In this document: piece by piece, positions 1-8,926 of the stretch
Layout: every line of letters starts with the position of its first letter
Position numbering within the stretch: the stretch's first letter is position 1
NCBI RefSeq assembly: GCF_030758615.1
Contig: NZ_CP132381.1
Location: 1,860,001-1,924,000, forward strand
Length of the DNA stretch: 64,000 nt
Direction of reading: 5' to 3'
Source of the DNA: Gilliamella apis
GTDB lineage: Bacteria > Pseudomonadota > Gammaproteobacteria > Enterobacterales > Orbaceae
Position numbers and translations under genes: made by a program
Notes under the pieces: generated by a model
What the model was told of the DNA's origin: nothing
Databases searched by the model: none
The model's input: only the letters and a program-made list of their open reading frames with translations

Positions 1-999
1 GCTGGCTATAAAGTAACCCGTAATATAAATAATACTACGGGTATTGTTGCAGAATATGACACTGGTAAATCAGGTCCTGTACTGGCATTACGTGCGGATA
101 TGGATGCCTTAGGACACATTATTGATGGCCAACATTGTGCCAGACACACTTGTGGCCACGATGGCCATTCATCAATGTTATTGACCGCAGCTCAAGAGCT
201 TATCAAAGAAGGAAATATCAAAAAAGGTAAACTAAAATTGATTTTTCAACCAGCTGAAGAGTTAGGTTCTGGTGCACTGGCTATGATTGAAGGCGGTGCA
301 ATTGATGATGTTGATATGATCATCGGTTTACATGTTCGCCCTAAAGATGAATGCCCTAAAGGCTTTGCATCAGCTGCTATGTTCTATTCCGCTTCAACCA
401 CAGTTGAAGTAGATATTCATGGTATTCCTGCTCATGGGGCAAGACCTCATTTAGGCGTTAACGCTTTAGATGCGGCAACTATGGCTATTCAAGCAGTAAA
501 TACCATTCATCTTGCTCCTAGTTTAACGTATAGCGTCAAAGCAACACGTTGTATATGTGATGCAGGTGTAACAAATGCTATTCCGTCAGAGGCTTATGTT
601 TGTTGGGATTTACGAGCACCAACCAACCCAGCTATGGATGAATTAAAAGCCAAAACACTCAAAGCGATTGAATTAAGTGTAGCATCCATTGGTGCTAAAG
701 CTGATATCAAAGTATCGAAAGAAATTCCAGCAGCCGAAATAGACGATGAAGTAACTAAAATCATTGCTGAATCTATTACCGATGTACTCGGAAAAGAGGG
801 ATTAAAAGATCCTATTTTCACACCTGGTGGCGAAGATTTCTTCAATTATCCACGTGAAAGAGATGTAAAATCTGGTTTTTGGGGCTTAGGTGTCGATTTA
901 ACACCAGGTTTACATCATCCTGATATGACTTTTGATACATCAGCATTAGAAAATGGTGTAAAAATTACTAAAACTTGTGCTTTGAAGGTTTTAGGTTAA
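1..999 (+). CDS. M20-family amidohydrolase (N-acyl amino acid / hippurate hydrolase type), 5' end missing
   Basis: The reading frame is open from base 1, so the gene begins upstream of the window; about 332 residues remain. Visible M20D hallmarks are the metal-binding HTCGHDGH motif, the glutamate in FQPAEELGSGA, and a long dimerisation-type middle region with HGIPAHGARPH. Enzymes of this family use one or two divalent metals in the cytoplasm to cleave N-acyl or amide bonds of amino acids (hippurate, IAA-conjugate or acetyl-amino-acid hydrolases). The substrate cannot be told from sequence. The N-terminal roughly 50 residues, including the first metal ligands, lie outside the window. It ends just before a hairpin shared with the convergent receptor gene. 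Confidence 0.85.
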   Translation, partial: AGYKVTRNINNTTGIVAEYDTGKSGPVLALRADMDALGHIIDGQHCARHTCGHDGHSSMLLTAAQELIKEGNIKKGKLKLIFQPAEELGSGALAMIEGGAIDDVDMIIGLHVRPKDECPKGFASAAMFYSASTTVEVDIHGIPAHGARPHLGVNALDAATMAIQAVNTIHLAPSLTYSVKATRCICDAGVTNAIPSEAYVCWDLRAPTNPAMDELKAKTLKAIELSVASIGAKADIKVSKEIPAAEIDDEVTKIIAESITDVLGKEGLKDPIFTPGGEDFFNYPRERDVKSGFWGLGVDLTPGLHHPDMTFDTSALENGVKITKTCALKVLG

Positions 1000-1009
1000 G
1001 CGAATAAAT

Positions 1010-1028
1010 CCGCCGATTACTTCGGCGG
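1010..1028. terminator. Hairpin between convergent genes
   Basis: Perfect 7-bp stem CCGCCGA / TCGGCGG with a 5-base loop, lying between the stop of the amidohydrolase and the stop of the convergent fepA-like gene. The flanking T tracts are weak on both sides, so this is a probable bidirectional terminator and not a textbook one. Confidence 0.55.
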
Positions 1029-1046
1029 TTCCTTGTAAATAATACT

Positions 1047-3281
1047 TTAAAATGAGATGTTAGTATTAATAAATAGCGTTCTACCTGGTTCATTATAAGT
1101 TGCTGCACCAGCTCCAATAACAGTTATATCACCATTTCGTGATTTTCTTACTGTTGAAGAATTACCTTCTCTAAATAAACGTTTATTAAACAAATTATCA
1201 ACACCAGCAGTAAATGTAAAATGCTTGTTAAATTGATATTGCCCACTTAGATTTAAAAGAGCATAAGGGCTTAGTTGATTAGTTGAACTATCAGTAAGTT
1301 TATCACCAAAATAATCATATTTTCTCGGTCGTTGTTTACCATACCAAGTAACAGCAGTTAACAATGAAAATTTGTCAGTTGCTTGCCAATCTATTGAAGA
1401 ATTTATAGTGTATTTTGGAATGATTGACAAATAATCACCCGTTTTTTTATTTTTTGACTGCCACATCCAAGTTAGATTATTACGAAAATTAATTTTTGAA
1501 GTAACAGGAATAGTTAAACTACCTTCCAGTCCTTCAACCACCGATTTAGGTACATTTTGCCACTGAAAAATATTAGAATTTGTATTACCTTCAGTTTGCC
1601 CAATGGGACTCATACCAGAATCTATTTTATTATGATAATCATTACGGAAATAAGTTAAGCCAACAATTAAGCCTTCATTATTGTGAAACTCTAAACCAAT
1701 TTCTTTATTTACACTTGTTTCCGCTTTTAAGTTTTTGTTACCTATTAAGTAGCAACTACCACCCGCACCATAACAGCCTTGTCCACGACTATAAAGCAGA
1801 TAATTAGGGTTAGTTTGATATAAATTAGGTGCTTTATAGGCTCTAGCAATACCCAGTTTTAAACTAAAATAATCACCTATTTCCTGAAATAAGTTCAAAC
1901 CTGGACTCCAGTTACTACCTGATTGACTTTGATGATTATAGCGTATCGTTGGTGTCAGCATAGTAGTTTGAGTCAGTTCGATATTATCCTCAACAAAAAC
2001 ACCCCAAAGATTAGCTGAGGCATTTTCACTACGATATTTATTTTTAATCCATGGTATACTTTCACCTTCTGTAAAAGTTTGTGTATTTGAAGTTGGATCT
2101 TTCATCTTTTGATGATTATACTCACCACCAATAGTCATGGTTTGTGGTAACAGGATGGTTAAAGGAAAATTAGTTTCATTATGTAAGGTAAAATTATTAT
2201 ATTTAATCGTTGAAAAATTATCATCTTTAAAGCGGCCTTCAGTGCCACCAGCTAAACCTTCATTCAAACGAGTATTCCGTGTTTTTTCAAGTTGGATATA
2301 AGACATGGTATTTACGCCATTGTCCCAATAACCACGATGAGTAACTGAGTAATTTTGACGATTCATTCTATTAGTTTCATCGTTATAAAATCGACTAACC
2401 AATTCATTAGGATTATTATTTTGAGTGTCACCAGCGTAAATATTACCTTGACGACTAACACTTGTCTCAAATTCTAGTGATTGTTTATCAGAGATATCCC
2501 AACGAAGAATGCCATTTATATCTTTATTACGCACACCTTCACGACCTGCACTAACCGAACTTGGATTAATTTGATGTTTTTTATTGATATCCCAATCATC
2601 AGCCTCAGTTTTGTTGAGATTACCATATAAACGCATACTTAGATTATCCGTTAATCCACCTGTTAATAAGATATTTGTTCTTTGGGTTGCCCCTTCTTTA
2701 CTATGTGAAGGTAGATTTAAATAGCTATTCCACGAAATATGCCACTCTTTGGTTGGCTGCTTAGTGATAATATTCACTACACCGCCGGCAGCACCATCAC
2801 CATAACGAGCAGCGGCTGGACCACGAAGGACATCAATTCTTTCGATAATATCAGAAGGTACCCAATTGGTATCCCCTCGAGTATCCCGCTCACCTCGCCA
2901 ACCATAGCGAACTGACATACGACTTTTTACTGGTCGACCATCAACTAAAATTAATGTGTTTTCTGGCCCCATACCTCGAATATCAATTTGTCGGTTATTA
3001 CCCCGTTGGCCACTAGTTGAGTTACCCGTCAAACTGACACCAGGCATGGTTCGAATGATTTCTGAAATATCATTTTTGGGTGGCATTTTAGTTAAATCTT
3101 TTTGCGTAATCACTGAAACACCTAGAGCTTGTTTGGTCTGCTCAGCCGCAGTTACGATCATAACCTCATCTGAATCGCTGTTGTTATTAACTGATGAATG
3201 AGCATTATCTGCATATGCATTGTGACAAGCAAAACCGATAAGTGCTGCTAACAAACAAGTCGATTTATATTTTGTATTCAT
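1047..3281 (-). CDS. fepA: TonB-dependent outer-membrane receptor, FepA type (ferric enterobactin)
   Basis: 744 residues with a signal peptide (cleavage probably after AYA near residue 24), a TonB-box-like EVMIVTA stretch, an N-terminal plug with the usual SIRG-like/DGRPV and RIDVLRGPAAARYG motifs, and a 22-strand-type barrel ending in the aromatic NTNISF. The central and C-terminal parts resemble E. coli FepA closely from memory: RAYKAPNLYQTNPNYLLYS, the loop cysteine pair in GQGCYG..GGSCYL, NKEIGLEF and TWYGKQRPRKY. It imports ferric enterobactin-like catecholates with TonB energy. A Fur box lies just upstream and a lipoprotein esterase gene precedes it on the same strand, which supports catecholate uptake. 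No FepBCDG transporter is nearby. The start is supported by an AGGG 7 bases before ATG. Confidence 0.9.
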   Translation of the reverse strand: MNTKYKSTCLLAALIGFACHNAYADNAHSSVNNNSDSDEVMIVTAAEQTKQALGVSVITQKDLTKMPPKNDISEIIRTMPGVSLTGNSTSGQRGNNRQIDIRGMGPENTLILVDGRPVKSRMSVRYGWRGERDTRGDTNWVPSDIIERIDVLRGPAAARYGDGAAGGVVNIITKQPTKEWHISWNSYLNLPSHSKEGATQRTNILLTGGLTDNLSMRLYGNLNKTEADDWDINKKHQINPSSVSAGREGVRNKDINGILRWDISDKQSLEFETSVSRQGNIYAGDTQNNNPNELVSRFYNDETNRMNRQNYSVTHRGYWDNGVNTMSYIQLEKTRNTRLNEGLAGGTEGRFKDDNFSTIKYNNFTLHNETNFPLTILLPQTMTIGGEYNHQKMKDPTSNTQTFTEGESIPWIKNKYRSENASANLWGVFVEDNIELTQTTMLTPTIRYNHQSQSGSNWSPGLNLFQEIGDYFSLKLGIARAYKAPNLYQTNPNYLLYSRGQGCYGAGGSCYLIGNKNLKAETSVNKEIGLEFHNNEGLIVGLTYFRNDYHNKIDSGMSPIGQTEGNTNSNIFQWQNVPKSVVEGLEGSLTIPVTSKINFRNNLTWMWQSKNKKTGDYLSIIPKYTINSSIDWQATDKFSLLTAVTWYGKQRPRKYDYFGDKLTDSSTNQLSPYALLNLSGQYQFNKHFTFTAGVDNLFNKRLFREGNSSTVRKSRNGDITVIGAGAATYNEPGRTLFINTNISF

Positions 3282-3305
3282 ATATTATCCCTGACAATTT
3301 TTATT

Positions 3306-3324
3306 AATAATGGTTATCATTATT
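3306..3324 (-). promoter_or_regulatory. Fur box upstream of fepA
   Basis: AATAATGGTTATCATTATT matches the 19-bp Fur consensus at 15 positions by my count. It sits 25-43 bases before the fepA start, where a repressor would block the promoter. Iron-dependent control is inferred. Confidence 0.75.
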
Positions 3325-3397
3325 AATTAGGTCGGAGTAATATAAATTAAAATTATCTATATTCAAGCTGATTCTGAATATTTGGCTAAATAAGTTT

Positions 3398-4327
3398 TTA
3401 TTTAACTCTAAAATTTAATTGAATACCATCTTGCAGAGCAACGACAGCAGCAGTTTTATGGGATTGTTCAGGATAAATTTTGTAACTTATCGTTAGGTTA
3501 TGAATATTAGCCTGTTTTAATCGAGTAAATAATTGTTTTGAATAATCAACCATTTTCCGATTCTGACGATGTTTTAGTAAAAGTTTTCGTTTTTGTTCTG
3601 GTAAATTATAATCAATCGGCAATAAAGATTGTTCAGCTCCACCCACAGAGATCAACAAATTAACAGGTTGTTTTAAAGAATGTTGATGATTTAGTAGATA
3701 TTTTGATAATACACTAAACATATAACCATCACTAAACCATAAAGATGGGCTTGATATCACATAGGTATTAAAAATGGCAGGTTTAGTTAAAAAAATGTAT
3801 AAATTAAATAATCCTCCATATGAATGACCAAAAATGGCTTGCTGATTAGGATTAATAACATAGCGCTTTTCTATTTCAGGTTTAAGTTCTTGAGTTAAAA
3901 AATCATAAAAGGCATCAGCACCACCATATTTACCTGATAAATTAATTTGCTTATTAGGTAAAACTTCAAAAACATAATTCTCAGGTTTGGGGAGAAAATC
4001 AAGATCACGACGGGTTTGATTAAAATAATCAATGGCGACAATTATACCTTCTTGAATAACACAACGTTCACAAGCCTGATTGGTAATTATCTCGTTAGTT
4101 GTTAAAAAGTAGCTGTCACCATCAAGTAAATAAATAATTGGCCAACCACCCTCGGGAGTGGTTTTATTAGGGGTATAAATAGTTACTTTATAATCGCCAT
4201 TTGATTTTGAATGAAATATTTCAGTTTTTGTGTTTGGAACAATCACATTTTTTGATAGATTAGATTTTGACTGACAGCCAGTTAGGATAAAAATCATTAG
4301 AATATACAAAAAACTTAGTCGTGACAT
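3398..4327 (-). CDS. Lipoprotein alpha/beta-hydrolase, IroE/Cee-like siderophore esterase
   Basis: 309 residues. It starts with a lipoprotein signal ending ILTGC (Cys18), so it should be membrane-anchored and face the periplasm. The esterase fold (PF00756-like) is shown by WPIIYLLDG near residue 62, the nucleophile elbow GHSYGG (Ser169) and a late histidine in EQSHKT (His290). Fes, IroE and Cee proteins of this fold hydrolyse the trilactone of enterobactin or salmochelin. The periplasmic members (IroE, Cee) linearise the siderophore before or during uptake. The gene lies directly upstream of the fepA-like receptor on the same strand with a 116-bp gap that holds the Fur box, so the receptor probably has its own promoter. 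The exact substrate is inferred from context. Confidence 0.75.
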   Translation of the reverse strand: MSRLSFLYILMIFILTGCQSKSNLSKNVIVPNTKTEIFHSKSNGDYKVTIYTPNKTTPEGGWPIIYLLDGDSYFLTTNEIITNQACERCVIQEGIIVAIDYFNQTRRDLDFLPKPENYVFEVLPNKQINLSGKYGGADAFYDFLTQELKPEIEKRYVINPNQQAIFGHSYGGLFNLYIFLTKPAIFNTYVISSPSLWFSDGYMFSVLSKYLLNHQHSLKQPVNLLISVGGAEQSLLPIDYNLPEQKRKLLLKHRQNRKMVDYSKQLFTRLKQANIHNLTISYKIYPEQSHKTAAVVALQDGIQLNFRVK

Positions 4328-4418
4328 AAATTACGCCAGAATCTCAATTATCAAAGAAGTATAAGATATGCTAAATAAGAGCAATTTACCAATAATAAAC
4401 TAAATAAAACTGAGAGTA

Positions 4419-4441
4419 CTGTCGAATAATTAATCCGACAG
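4419..4441 (-). terminator. Hairpin after ribB
   Basis: CTGTCG / CGACAG stem with an 11-base loop starting about 18 bases after the ribB stop on the minus strand. The T run that follows is poor (ACTCTCAGTTTTATTT), so the call is tentative. Confidence 0.35.
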
Positions 4442-4458
4442 CTAATAGTCGGTTACAA

Positions 4459-5097
4459 TTACTTTGATTTAAGATAAGCGACAATATCTTCAATGGTTAC
4501 CACTGGTAGTTGGTGTTGTTTAGCAAACGCGACAACTTGTGGGGCTCTTGCCATTGAACCATCATCATTAGTTATTTCACAAATTACTGCTGCTGGTTTA
4601 AACCCCGCTAATGTTACTAAATCAACCGACGCTTCAGTATGTCCTCGGCGGCTTAGTACTCCACCTTCTTTGGCAACTAGCGGAAATACATGACCAGGGT
4701 GATTTAAATCTGTTGGTTTAGCATCATCAGCTACCGCTGCCTTGATAGTCGTTACTCGATCTGCTGCAGATACCCCTGTTGTAACACCTTTTGCCGCTTC
4801 GATAGAAATAGTAAAAGCAGTATGATTTTTACTAGTATTATTTGCTACCATCATCGGTAATTCTAATTTATCACAATAAGATTGTGGCATACATAAACAA
4901 ACTATACCGCTGCCATAACGAATCGTTAATGCCATTTGCTGAGTGGTAATAGTTTGTGCTGCCCAGATAATGTCACCTTCGTTTTCCCGATCTTCATCAT
5001 CCAAAACTAACACCCCAGATCCAGCCTTGATTGAAGCAATTGCTTTGTTTACTCGCTCGATTGATGTGCCAAATTCATTTAAATTAAACTGATTCAT
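4459..5097 (-). CDS. ribB: 3,4-dihydroxy-2-butanone-4-phosphate synthase
   Basis: 212 residues, the usual length of the single-domain RibB of enterics. It converts ribulose 5-phosphate to formate and dihydroxybutanone phosphate, the four-carbon precursor of riboflavin. The active-site motif [10 protein letters not shown] near residue 33 and the substrate-binding [11 protein letters not shown] and HPGHVFPL motifs are all present. It stands alone, with no fused GTP cyclohydrolase II domain and no other rib gene beside it. A long leader carrying an FMN riboswitch precedes it, so flavin feedback on expression is expected. Confidence 0.95.
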   Translation of the reverse strand: MNQFNLNEFGTSIERVNKAIASIKAGSGVLVLDDEDRENEGDIIWAAQTITTQQMALTIRYGSGIVCLCMPQSYCDKLELPMMVANNTSKNHTAFTISIEAAKGVTTGVSAADRVTTIKAAVADDAKPTDLNHPGHVFPLVAKEGGVLSRRGHTEASVDLVTLAGFKPAAVICEITNDDGSMARAPQVVAFAKQHQLPVVTIEDIVAYLKSK

Positions 5098-5248
5098 GGT
5101 AGATACCTATCCTGTTTTATTAAACTAATTATATTTATTCTTAAGTATTAAAAATTTATTAAGTTTTAAATATATTAAATACCAGAATCAGGGCAAGTGC
5201 TTGACCATAGTGATTTAGCTATAACGCTAATTATAGAAAAGATAAGTC

Positions 5249-5380
5249 ACTCTCTTTCATCCAGACTTTAACTGTCGGCTTTGGAATCTCACCAAATCTG
5301 CTGTCCTTAATAAAATCGACTTTTACTAAGCGCTCGTGGGCTATACCACCGGTGGGGAATTACACCCCGCCCTGAGAATT
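5249..5380 (-). promoter_or_regulatory. FMN riboswitch (RFN element) in the ribB leader
   Basis: Read on the minus strand the element begins with TTCTCAGGGCGGGGTG and continues with the conserved CCCCACCGG pairing partner. It closes with the AGCAGATTTGGTGAGATTCC and GTCTGGATGAAAGAG blocks that define RFN elements. It lies 152 bases before the ribB start. The stretch between (about 5182-5210) reads GCACTTGCCCTGATTCTGG on the minus strand, which resembles the expression-platform region of enteric ribB leaders from memory. FMN binding is expected to reduce ribB expression, but whether this acts on transcription or translation cannot be decided by eye. Confidence 0.93.
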
Positions 5381-5449
5381 TTGTCAGTAAACTGACTGCA
5401 AACACTATAATATAAAATAGGTAAAAAAACACGGATATTTTATTAAGAT

Positions 5450-5475
5450 AAAAAATTGCCGCATTAAGCGGCAAT
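5450..5475 (-). terminator. Rho-independent terminator of the pot operon
   Basis: On the minus strand TTGCCGC-TTAAT-GCGGCAA is followed immediately by six T residues. It starts about 15 bases after the potI stop and is a classic intrinsic terminator. Confidence 0.85.
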
Positions 5476-5489
5476 AATTAATCGATAGA

Positions 5490-6491
5490 TTATCGCATAC
5501 GAATTTCACGCAAATGTCTTTTTTCGGCTCGACGCATCCAAAGCCATGAAATAAAGCCAATAATACCAACTATTAATAAAATAATTGTTGCTAAGGCATT
5601 AACTTGTGGATCGACACCTAAACGAACCTTAGAAAATACTAGTTTCGGTAATGTCATTGCACCAGGTCCTGTAACAAAATTAGCAATAACCACATCATCA
5701 AGTGATAAAGTAAATGCCAATAACCAACCAGAAACCAGTGCCGGTGCAATCATCGGTAAGGTAATAATGAAAAATACCTTCAATGGGTTGGCACCAAGAT
5801 CTAAAGCTGCTTCCTCAATTGACTTATCTAACTCTCGTAATCTTGCACTAATAACAACTGTTACATAAGCGGTACAAAATGTTGCATGAGCCATCCAAAT
5901 AGTCATTGCACCGCGCTCTTTTGGCCAACCAATCGCTTGTCCCATACCTACGAATAGCAATAACAAAGCTAAACCAGTAATGACATCAGGCATAACTAAT
6001 GGTGCTGTAGTCATAAACGAGAACAAATTAGAACCACGGAATCGTCTAAACCGAATGACGGCAAAAGCGGCTAAAGTACCAAGAATAATCGCCAAAGAAG
6101 CTGCGCCTGCGGCAATAGACAAACTCAATCCAACCGCTTTAAGTAAAGCTTCATTATGTATTAATTCAACATACCATTTAGTTGAAAATCCCGCCCAAAC
6201 CGTCACTAGCCTTGAGCTATTGAACGAATAAACAATTAAAATGACCATAGGGATATATAAAAAAGAAAAAACTACTATGAGAATTAACCCTTTTAAACAT
6301 CTCACTAATAACGCGATTGTTACAATAGTTGTTAAAATAAGGCTAAATAGAAAACACCCTACATATAAGCTACCACTACCTAATAACGCAAATCCTGATG
6401 CAGAAATCAAAACCGATAGCACTATTGAACCTAATAATGCAGAGATAAAAACAATCAATGCTGAGCGCATGACTAATGGTAAATTATTCAT
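5490..6491 (-). CDS. potI: Putrescine ABC transporter permease PotI, with extra N-terminal membrane segments
   Basis: 333 residues; the E. coli protein is about 281. From FLYIPMVILIVYSFNSSRLVT onward it follows PotI closely, including the EEAALDLGANPLKVFF coupling loop that contacts the ATPase. The first residues MNNLP also match, but about 50 residues rich in hydrophobic segments (roughly 10-31 and 36-63) are inserted between them and the first standard helix. It pairs with PotH to form the inner-membrane channel for putrescine. The start abuts the potH stop, and the GGAGG within the last potH codons serves as its ribosome binding site, so translation is probably coupled. Confidence 0.9.
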   Translation of the reverse strand: MNNLPLVMRSALIVFISALLGSIVLSVLISASGFALLGSGSLYVGCFLFSLILTTIVTIALLVRCLKGLILIVVFSFLYIPMVILIVYSFNSSRLVTVWAGFSTKWYVELIHNEALLKAVGLSLSIAAGAASLAIILGTLAAFAVIRFRRFRGSNLFSFMTTAPLVMPDVITGLALLLLFVGMGQAIGWPKERGAMTIWMAHATFCTAYVTVVISARLRELDKSIEEAALDLGANPLKVFFIITLPMIAPALVSGWLLAFTLSLDDVVIANFVTGPGAMTLPKLVFSKVRLGVDPQVNALATIILLIVGIIGFISWLWMRRAEKRHLREIRMR

Positions 6492-7670
6492 TTATTTACC
6501 TCCCATTTGTCGGTTTTGAAACTTATTAAAGTAGTAAATAGGCACAATTAATATCAATAACATCACTGTTGCAACGGCTGAAGCGGCTGGCCAATCGTGA
6601 TTATTAAAGAATTCAGCCCATAATTGGGTACCAATCATTAGACCATCAGAAGGACCTAATAATTCAGGAATAACATATTCACCTACCGCAGGAATAAAGA
6701 CCAACATCCCACCGGCAATCACTCCATTTTTAGTTAACGGTACAATAATCTTAAAGAAAGTTTTAATTGGTTTACAACCAAGATCTAACGCAGCTTCAAT
6801 CAGCGTTGTATCGACTTTACTTAATGAGGTATAAATTGGTAATACCACAAAAGGTAAGTAAGAATAAACAATACCGATATAAACAGCTAGGTAAGTTTTC
6901 ATGATGATTAATGGCTGATCAATAACCCCTAACCACATCAAGAAATTATTTAATAGACCATTAGGATTTAAAATACCAATCCATGCATAAACCCGAATTA
7001 GAAACGAAGTCCATGATGGCAATATGATTAATAGTAATAAAATATTTCTGGTTGACGGTTTACATTGCGAAATAGCCCAAGCTAAAGGATAACCGATCAA
7101 AATACATAACAAAGTTGAAATTGCAGCAACTTTTAATGATTGTAAATACGAGTCTAGATAAATTGTATCTTCCAGTAGATTAAAATAATTACCAACGTTT
7201 AAAACAATATTAACTAGGCCATCTTCATAACTAAACAGTTCGGTATAAGGTGGCACGGCTATCGCTACTTCAGAAAAGCTGATTCGAAATACAATCAAAA
7301 ACGGTAATAAGAATAATAACAACATCCAAAAATATGGAATAGCTATTACCAATAAACGGCCATATAGTGTCATCAGGTCGGATTCATCACGTTGTAATCG
7401 CATCTTTCGATAAGCATAATAGATCGCAACTAAACCTAACCCTGCAGGTATATAGACAATACTACCTGCTATAATTAGCCGATAAGCAAATTTAGATGGC
7501 TTATAATGTGCCAAATATGTGCCTAGACAGGATAATAATAGACTTAATACCATTGCCGTGAATAACGCATCTAAAAACAGATTGTCAAATGCATTTATTG
7601 TTACAAAACGTAAATAAACACCAAGTAACACTAAGGCATTTAACAACAAACCCCATAAAATGGATCGCAT
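6492..7670 (-). CDS. potH: Putrescine ABC transporter permease PotH, with N-terminal membrane extension
   Basis: 392 residues from ATG at 7670 (AGAGGAT six bases upstream); E. coli PotH is about 317. Residues from about 110 match PotH strongly: LLFLLPFLIVFRIS, PPYTELF, KPSTRNILLLLIILPSWTSF and the coupling loop EAALDLGCKPIKTFF. The first roughly 105 residues replace the short soluble N-terminus of the enteric protein with three predicted membrane helices (about 7-25, 33-57 and 66-90) followed by a charged linker RKMRLQRDESD. It follows potG by 18 bases and abuts potI. Confidence 0.9.
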   Translation of the reverse strand: MRSILWGLLLNALVLLGVYLRFVTINAFDNLFLDALFTAMVLSLLLSCLGTYLAHYKPSKFAYRLIIAGSIVYIPAGLGLVAIYYAYRKMRLQRDESDLMTLYGRLLVIAIPYFWMLLLFLLPFLIVFRISFSEVAIAVPPYTELFSYEDGLVNIVLNVGNYFNLLEDTIYLDSYLQSLKVAAISTLLCILIGYPLAWAISQCKPSTRNILLLLIILPSWTSFLIRVYAWIGILNPNGLLNNFLMWLGVIDQPLIIMKTYLAVYIGIVYSYLPFVVLPIYTSLSKVDTTLIEAALDLGCKPIKTFFKIIVPLTKNGVIAGGMLVFIPAVGEYVIPELLGPSDGLMIGTQLWAEFFNNHDWPAASAVATVMLLILIVPIYYFNKFQNRQMGGK

Positions 7671-7688
7671 CAATATATCCTCTTGTGT

Positions 7689-8825
7689 TTATTCGGTAAG
7701 CACAACGCAACTATCAATTTCCCAACTAAGATTAACAATATCACCCCAAGTTGGCATTCCTTTACGATAACGATGTTCATTTTGTAGTTGAGCAATAATA
7801 ATTTGTCCACTTTGTAATTTAACGTGATAAATAGAAAGATCACCTAAATAGGCAATTTCAACTACTTCACCAGTTGCAACATTGTAACCATTGTCTGGAA
7901 TTTCATCACAAAGTTTAATTTTTTCAGGCCGTAATGCGACTTGAATTGGTACACCTTCTACTGCAGGTGAATCATAATCAACTTTTAATGGATGTTTAAT
8001 CATCGGACAACTGATGATTAATCCATCTTCTAAGGTTTCTTGTAAGATGCCATCAAAAACATTTACTGAACCAATAAACTCGGCACTATAACGGCTGTTT
8101 GGATGTTCATAGATTTCTTCAGGCTCACCTATTTGCACAAATTGGCCTTTATTCATAATCGCAATACGACCAGCCATGGTCATAGCTTCCTCTTGATCAT
8201 GGGTAACCATTACACAGGTTGCGCCTACTTGTTCTAAAATGCTAACTACTTCAAGCTGCATTCGATCACGAAGTTGTTTGTCCAATGCCCCCATTGGTTC
8301 ATCTAACAATAGTAATTTTGGTCTTTTAGCTAAACTTCGAGCTAATGCAACGCGTTGTCTTTGACCACCTGATAGTTGATGAGGTTTACGTTTGCCAAAC
8401 TGCTCCATATGTACAAGCGCCAACATCTCTTCAACACGATGTTTAATTTCATTTTTATCTAATTTATCTTGTTTTAACCCAAAGGCAATATTTTGCTCAA
8501 CCGTCATGTGAGGAAAAAGAGCATACGATTGAAACATCATATTAATAGGACGATTATAAGGAGGTACTTGTGATAAATCTTTACCATCTAAAATAATTTG
8601 TCCAGAAGTCGGTTGTTCAAAACCGGCAAGCATCCGCAATAAAGTTGATTTACCACTACCAGAAGCGCCCAATAAAGCAAAAATCTCTCCGGTATAAATG
8701 GTTAAATTGACATCATCAACGGCATAATAATCATCATTAAAAACTTTAGTTAAATTTTTGATCTCCAATAATGGAGTTATCATCTTTTTTTTAGGCTGTA
8801 CCTGATTTGTTGTTTTATCGTTCAC
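7689..8825 (-). CDS. potG: Putrescine ABC transporter ATP-binding protein PotG
   Basis: The GTG at 8825 is preferred. GAGGAA lies six bases upstream and gives 378 residues, the length of enteric PotG, whereas an in-frame TTG further upstream overlaps that ribosome site. The ATPase domain shows Walker A GASGSGKST, Q-loop, signature LSGGQRQR, Walker B LLLLDEP and the H-loop MVTHDQEE. A C-terminal TOBE-type region (about residue 270 on) includes VALRPEKI. It energises putrescine import through PotH and PotI. It lies between potF and potH in the order potFGHI, the same as in E. coli. Confidence 0.93.
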   Translation of the reverse strand: MNDKTTNQVQPKKKMITPLLEIKNLTKVFNDDYYAVDDVNLTIYTGEIFALLGASGSGKSTLLRMLAGFEQPTSGQIILDGKDLSQVPPYNRPINMMFQSYALFPHMTVEQNIAFGLKQDKLDKNEIKHRVEEMLALVHMEQFGKRKPHQLSGGQRQRVALARSLAKRPKLLLLDEPMGALDKQLRDRMQLEVVSILEQVGATCVMVTHDQEEAMTMAGRIAIMNKGQFVQIGEPEEIYEHPNSRYSAEFIGSVNVFDGILQETLEDGLIISCPMIKHPLKVDYDSPAVEGVPIQVALRPEKIKLCDEIPDNGYNVATGEVVEIAYLGDLSIYHVKLQSGQIIIAQLQNEHRYRKGMPTWGDIVNLSWEIDSCVVLTE

Positions 8826-8926
8826 GCTTTTTTCCTCATAACAACAAGCCAAAAAAAACGAGACGGAAAGATTTAAAATCTCCCCGTCTAGAATATATAA
8901 GTCAATTAGTTGACATTTTCAAACGG

